A stretch of DNA of 64,000 bases from the NCBI GenBank assembly GCA_965224015.1, contig OZ245032.1, positions 3,348,001 through 3,412,000 of the forward strand, written 5' to 3'. Both the position numbers and the translations under genes were made by a program. This DNA is from CBDCVD01 sp965224015. Lineage in GTDB: Bacteria; Pseudomonadota; Alphaproteobacteria; Rhizobiales; CBDCVD01. The notes below the pieces were generated by a model. That model made no database searches and was not told the DNA's origin. It saw nothing but the letters and a program-made list of their open reading frames with translations. Shown here one piece after another: positions 60,447-64,000 of the stretch (positions within the stretch are counted from its first letter, which is position 1; every line of letters starts with the position of its first letter).

Positions 60447-62279
60447 TCATGACAGTTCCTCGGCCCTACCGATCTCATCTTCGTCTGCAGCAAGGATACG
60501 TTCGATTTCCACCATCGGGCCCTGCACTTCCGAATAGAGGAAACGGGTGGCGTCGAGGATGTTCTTAATGGCGCGATAGCCGTAGGACGCATCGTTCAGA
60601 AAAGATGTCGCCTCATGACCGGTAATCGCTCCATCGACTATAAATCTTTCAACAACATCGCCGGTTACCGCCTTGTCGTTCTTGATGCGGACCCGTTCTT
60701 CCTCCAGCCACAAGATGCTGCGCTGTTCTGGATCGGCATCCGCCATTTTTTTCACCTCGACGATCGCCCGGGCCAGTTCGACTCGGATGCGGTTATAGAG
60801 CCGCGTAGTCTCGCCGCGTTCGGCTCCGGTGTAGTGTGAAGCATTGTCGCGCAGGTGTTTGACCTCCTTGACCGCGTGCACAATTTCTTCGGCCGACTGA
60901 CGCATATTGTGCAGGACCTTCACTGAAGATTCCGGGAGATCAGTGGCGAGCGAACGGGTGATAAATTCAAGGATCTGTGAGTAGAGAACTTTGATCCTTT
61001 GCTCATAGGCAACATCGACATCAATGTCGTAACGCCTTTTCGAGGCGGTCACATAGGCCTCGATATCCTTGGCCGCGTAGAGTTCGTGGCGATGCAGGTT
61101 CAGAGCATGCACGATCAGTTCGATGGCATTTTCGTGCAAATGGGCGACCTCCTTTCGCAACGACAATTCGATGGTTGCGGGGAAATCGCCGACGGCATCG
61201 CTCAAATAGCGCGGTTGTGAGACATCGGGAATGTCATCAGGAATGGTCCGGGTGAGAAATGTGAGCAGCCGTTGCATCGCTGGCAGCATGAGAGCCACAC
61301 CGAGCGCGTTGAAGACCGTGTGGAAAACCGCAAGCTTCAATGCAAAATCGTCTGCGCGGATGCCGACACCATTGCTGATCCAGTCGACCACATCGCGGAT
61401 CGGCAAGATGAGCAACAGCGCAACACCGGCCGTGACCACATTGAAGACAAGGTGGGCCAGCGCCAGGCGCTTTCCCTGGTAATTTGCGGTCATTGAGCCG
61501 ATCATCGCAGTAATTGTCGTGCCGATATTGGCGCCAATCGCCAGAGCGAGCGCGTTTTCGTAAGAGATCTGGCCAGCCGCCAGTGCTGTTATTATCAACA
61601 CCATCGTTGCATGGCTCGACTGCATCACCACGGTCGCCGCGGCGCCGACGAGGGTGTAAACGCTAAGGCCGGCCAAGCCTGTCAGGGCAAAACGGGTCAG
61701 GTCGAACTGATCCTTGAAAGAGCTGAATCCTTCCTTCATGTGATGGATGCCCAGAAACAGGAATCCCAATCCGGCAAGAATGTAACCGATACCTTTGAGA
61801 TATTTCGACTTCTGGAACACCAGGATGATAGCCAGTGCCAGCATGGGCAGCGCGTAAGCCGAAATCTTCACTTTCAAGCCGAAACCGGCAACCAGCCAGG
61901 CCCCCGTCGTTGTGCCGATATTGGCGCCGAAGATGATGCCGACACCAGCCGTCAGCGAGATAAGTCCGGCACTCAGGAAGGAGATTGCGATGACTGATAC
62001 AAGCGACGATGACTGCATAATCGTCGTCGATACGATGCCAAAGCTCAAGGATCTGAAGACAGAACCGGTCGCGCGCTTGAGCATCTTTTCCAGCATTCCG
62101 CCGGAAAACTGGTTGAAGCCGTCCTCCAGCATCAGCATGCCGAAGAGGAAGATGGCAACGCCTGCCGCGATCTCCTGAAAGTCGGAACTGAACCAGAATC
62201 CGATGAGCAGCGTACCGATAATAACCGGCAGCAGGGTTCGCTTGAGGACGCTTCTCATTTCAGCACGGTATTTCAGCAT
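60447..62279 (-). CDS. Na/Pi cotransporter with PhoU-like C-terminal domain
   Basis: 610-residue inner-membrane phosphate transporter of the NptA/YjbB (SLC34-like) family. Two inverted repeats each hold the substrate motif: TTIMQSSSLVSVIAISF with GIIFGANIGTTTGAW, and TVVMQSSHATMVLIITAL with ALAIGANIGTTITAM. After about eight helices, the C-terminal 250 residues are soluble and helical, PhoU-like (LRKEVAHLHENAIELIVHAL, MRQSAEEIVHAVKEVKHLRD). It begins nine bases after the PiT gene, so both transporters share a transcript. Confidence 0.9.
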   Translation of the reverse strand: MLKYRAEMRSVLKRTLLPVIIGTLLIGFWFSSDFQEIAAGVAIFLFGMLMLEDGFNQFSGGMLEKMLKRATGSVFRSLSFGIVSTTIMQSSSLVSVIAISFLSAGLISLTAGVGIIFGANIGTTTGAWLVAGFGLKVKISAYALPMLALAIILVFQKSKYLKGIGYILAGLGFLFLGIHHMKEGFSSFKDQFDLTRFALTGLAGLSVYTLVGAAATVVMQSSHATMVLIITALAAGQISYENALALAIGANIGTTITAMIGSMTANYQGKRLALAHLVFNVVTAGVALLLILPIRDVVDWISNGVGIRADDFALKLAVFHTVFNALGVALMLPAMQRLLTFLTRTIPDDIPDVSQPRYLSDAVGDFPATIELSLRKEVAHLHENAIELIVHALNLHRHELYAAKDIEAYVTASKRRYDIDVDVAYEQRIKVLYSQILEFITRSLATDLPESSVKVLHNMRQSAEEIVHAVKEVKHLRDNASHYTGAERGETTRLYNRIRVELARAIVEVKKMADADPEQRSILWLEEERVRIKNDKAVTGDVVERFIVDGAITGHEATSFLNDASYGYRAIKNILDATRFLYSEVQGPMVEIERILAADEDEIGRAEELS

Positions 62280-62288
62280 GGTATTACA

Positions 62289-63860
62289 TCAAGGTAGCAT
62301 CATGCCGCGTAGTGCAAAATAGAAAATACTGGCTAAAATTGCAGACACCGGCACAGTGATTATCCAGGCGGACACGATCTTGAGCAGCGATGAGCGTTTG
62401 ACAAGCTGACGCTTGAGCGCGCGCTGCAGTTCCTTTCGTTGCGCAGCGGAGATGACGGCGTCCGGGCCCATTTTCTTCAACTCACCCAGAATACGCTGCT
62501 TTTCTTCGGGAGGTGCGTGCTGGAATTCCCGTAGATCTGCCTCGACCTTCTGGAAGTCAGCTTCGCCCTCGTAGCTCTGGACGACCCTCTCGACGACGCG
62601 GCTGAGGCGCTGGTCGAGAAACTCGCGCAGAAATCCGACACCAAACACACCTCCAAGTGCAACATGCGTTGAACTGATCGGGAGCCCGAGCTGACTGGCA
62701 ATGATCACCGTAATAGCGGCCGCAAGCGCGATGCAGAAAGCCCGTGAGCGGTCCAGTTCGGTAATCTCGGAACCGACCGTGCGAATCAGTTTCGGGCCGA
62801 ACAGCGCCAGCCCGACCGAAATGCCCAGGGCGCCAATTGCCATGACCCAGAAAGGGATTGCAACCTTGGCGCCGACATCACCTTGCGTCAACACATCGAC
62901 AATACCGGCCAGCGGACCAACAGCATTGGCAACGTCGTTTGCACCGTGCGCGAAACTAAGCAGCGCCGCCGCAAAGATGAGCGGAAGGGTGAAGAGCCTG
63001 TTGATGCCATCGCGATCCGGCGACAGCTCGGGCGCCTTTCGGGCAATGACTGGCTTGACGATCAGATAGACGGTAATGCCAACCGCCATCCCGATGAGCA
63101 ACGCCGTCGGAAAGGAAATCTTGACCAACTGCCTGATACCCTTGAGGGCGATGTAGGTTGTGAAGGCCCAGGCCATCACCCCGATCATTACCGGTACAAT
63201 CTTCTTGGCCGCGGCGATCGGATCGCCCCTGAAGAACACCGATTTCTTGAGCAGGTAGAGCACCAGGGCAGCAATAATGCCTCCGACAACGGGAGAAATA
63301 ACCCACGACGATGCGATCTGAGCCATTGATTGCCAATTGACGATGTCCCAGCCACTGGCCGCTATGCCCGCGCCCATGACGCCGCCGACGATGGAGTGGG
63401 TGGTCGAGACCGGCGCCCCCAGCCACGTCGCCAGGTTGAGCCAGATCGCAGCGCCCAGAAGCGCGCCCATCATGACCCAAACGAAAACGTCCGGATTGTC
63501 GATGTCGGCGGGATCAATTATGCCTTTCTTGACTGTTGAGACCACATCGCCACCGGCGATGATGGCACCAGCAGCCTCGAAGACAGCCGCGATCATGATG
63601 GCCATCGTCAGAGTCATGGCCAATGAGCCCACCGCGGGTCCGACATTGTTCGCCACATCGTTGGCGCCAATGTTCATCGCCATATAGGCGCCGACAACAG
63701 CAGCAGCGATAAGCATGTAGGATTGCTCCACATGCGCGAACTGCGTGCCTGAAAAAATGATGACGGCTACGATGAACAGGATCGCCGTACCGAGCCTGCC
63801 AACTTCTGCGCGACTGATATGCGTGGCGCGCTCGACTTTTACGTACTCATTGACCTGCAA
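62289..63860 (-). CDS. pitA: PiT-family inorganic phosphate transporter
   Basis: 523-residue low-affinity phosphate/metal symporter. The two PiT signatures are intact: MNIGANDVANNVGPAVGSLA and AHGANDVANAVGPLAGI. About ten membrane helices and a long cytoplasmic loop near the C-terminus (FLDQRLSRVVERVVQSYEGE). The start is TTG 63860: no ATG is near, and GGAGGGGAAA lies at ideal spacing. First gene of the pit-Na/Pi-81-aa operon. Confidence 0.94.
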   Translation of the reverse strand: MQVNEYVKVERATHISRAEVGRLGTAILFIVAVIIFSGTQFAHVEQSYMLIAAAVVGAYMAMNIGANDVANNVGPAVGSLAMTLTMAIMIAAVFEAAGAIIAGGDVVSTVKKGIIDPADIDNPDVFVWVMMGALLGAAIWLNLATWLGAPVSTTHSIVGGVMGAGIAASGWDIVNWQSMAQIASSWVISPVVGGIIAALVLYLLKKSVFFRGDPIAAAKKIVPVMIGVMAWAFTTYIALKGIRQLVKISFPTALLIGMAVGITVYLIVKPVIARKAPELSPDRDGINRLFTLPLIFAAALLSFAHGANDVANAVGPLAGIVDVLTQGDVGAKVAIPFWVMAIGALGISVGLALFGPKLIRTVGSEITELDRSRAFCIALAAAITVIIASQLGLPISSTHVALGGVFGVGFLREFLDQRLSRVVERVVQSYEGEADFQKVEADLREFQHAPPEEKQRILGELKKMGPDAVISAAQRKELQRALKRQLVKRSSLLKIVSAWIITVPVSAILASIFYFALRGMMLP

Positions 63861-63904
63861 TTTCCCCTCCCCTTCTCCAAAGCGATCATTCGCTTCGAAG
63901 GCAC

Positions 63905-64000
63905 CTATAGCAAAATGCGTTTAGTTGGAATCATAAGCATTCAACTTTGTTTTTGCATTTTGCTATAGATTCCAGGGCCATCAGCTTTATACGTTTAGTT
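63905..64000 (-). repeat. Dispersed repeat B, copy 5 (cut by window end)
   Basis: Reverse orientation: second hairpin CTATAGCAAAATGCGTTTAG ... TTGCATTTTGCTATAG, followed by the beginning of the first hairpin (CATCAGCTTTATACGTTTAG) at the window end. It occupies the space upstream of the phosphate operon. Confidence 0.88.

Noticed and set aside
60395..60592. N-terminal extension of the 81-residue phosphate operon protein
   Set aside because: It overlaps the end of the Na/Pi cotransporter gene in another frame, and GGGAG marks ATG 60394.

Overview
The window is chromosomal DNA of an alphaproteobacterium. This rests on the AddAB type of recombination nuclease, the cytochrome oxidase order coxB-coxA-ctaB-(50-aa protein)-ctaG-coxC-DUF983, an RNase E with a long acidic insertion near its N-terminus, a PdhS-like PAS histidine kinase together with PleD, the pair sdhE-mfd, and a tRNA-His with A at the discriminator position. 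The kinase leans towards Hyphomicrobiales or a related lineage; genus and species cannot be read from the sequence.

Layout. 1-4.4 kb: end of addB and complete addA (double-strand break repair). 4.4-10.8 kb (minus strand): the aa3-type cytochrome c oxidase operon with its haem and copper assembly factors. 11.2-18.6 kb: a MepA murein endopeptidase, the ferredoxin-dependent 2-oxoglutarate oxidoreductase korAB, metY, a lipoprotein with an M15-type peptidase domain, and gloA. 18.9-22.8 kb: a 1281-residue PAS histidine kinase with a suspicious arginine-rich segment. 23.6 kb: tRNA-His, followed by a prophage remnant (about 23.9-38.7 kb). The remnant holds only tail, internal-virion and lysis genes on the minus strand plus two small plus-strand cargo islands: a lipoprotein with a small membrane protein, and a HEPN two-gene module. 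No terminase, portal, capsid, replication gene or integrase is visible.

39-44 kb: asd (between two 140-bp direct repeats), tusA, a VOC protein, a FATP-type acyl-CoA synthetase, tRNA-Ser(CGA) and a hot-dog thioesterase. 44.4-47.3 kb: rne. 48.5-54.2 kb: a ClpP-like lipoprotein, an MltB-type transglycosylase, a DUF459 SGNH-like protein and pleD. 54.8-59.6 kb: sdhE-mfd, secG, tRNA-Asn. 60-64 kb: a phosphate transport operon (PiT transporter, Na/Pi cotransporter with a PhoU-like tail, 81-aa coiled-coil protein).

The most unusual feature outside the genes is a dense population of short, non-coding, dispersed repeats in the host intergenic regions. I distinguish four families. A is about 50 bp and ends in a three-frame stop. 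B is about 140 bp and made of two hairpins. C is 101-113 bp with inverted ends and TTA/TTAA target duplications; one copy is nested inside another. E is 140 bp with inverted ends of about 22 bp. I found none of them inside the prophage remnant. Several host genes take their stop codon from a repeat edge, and one takes its apparent start codon from one. The best candidate for an undescribed functional system is the HEPN pair carried by the prophage.
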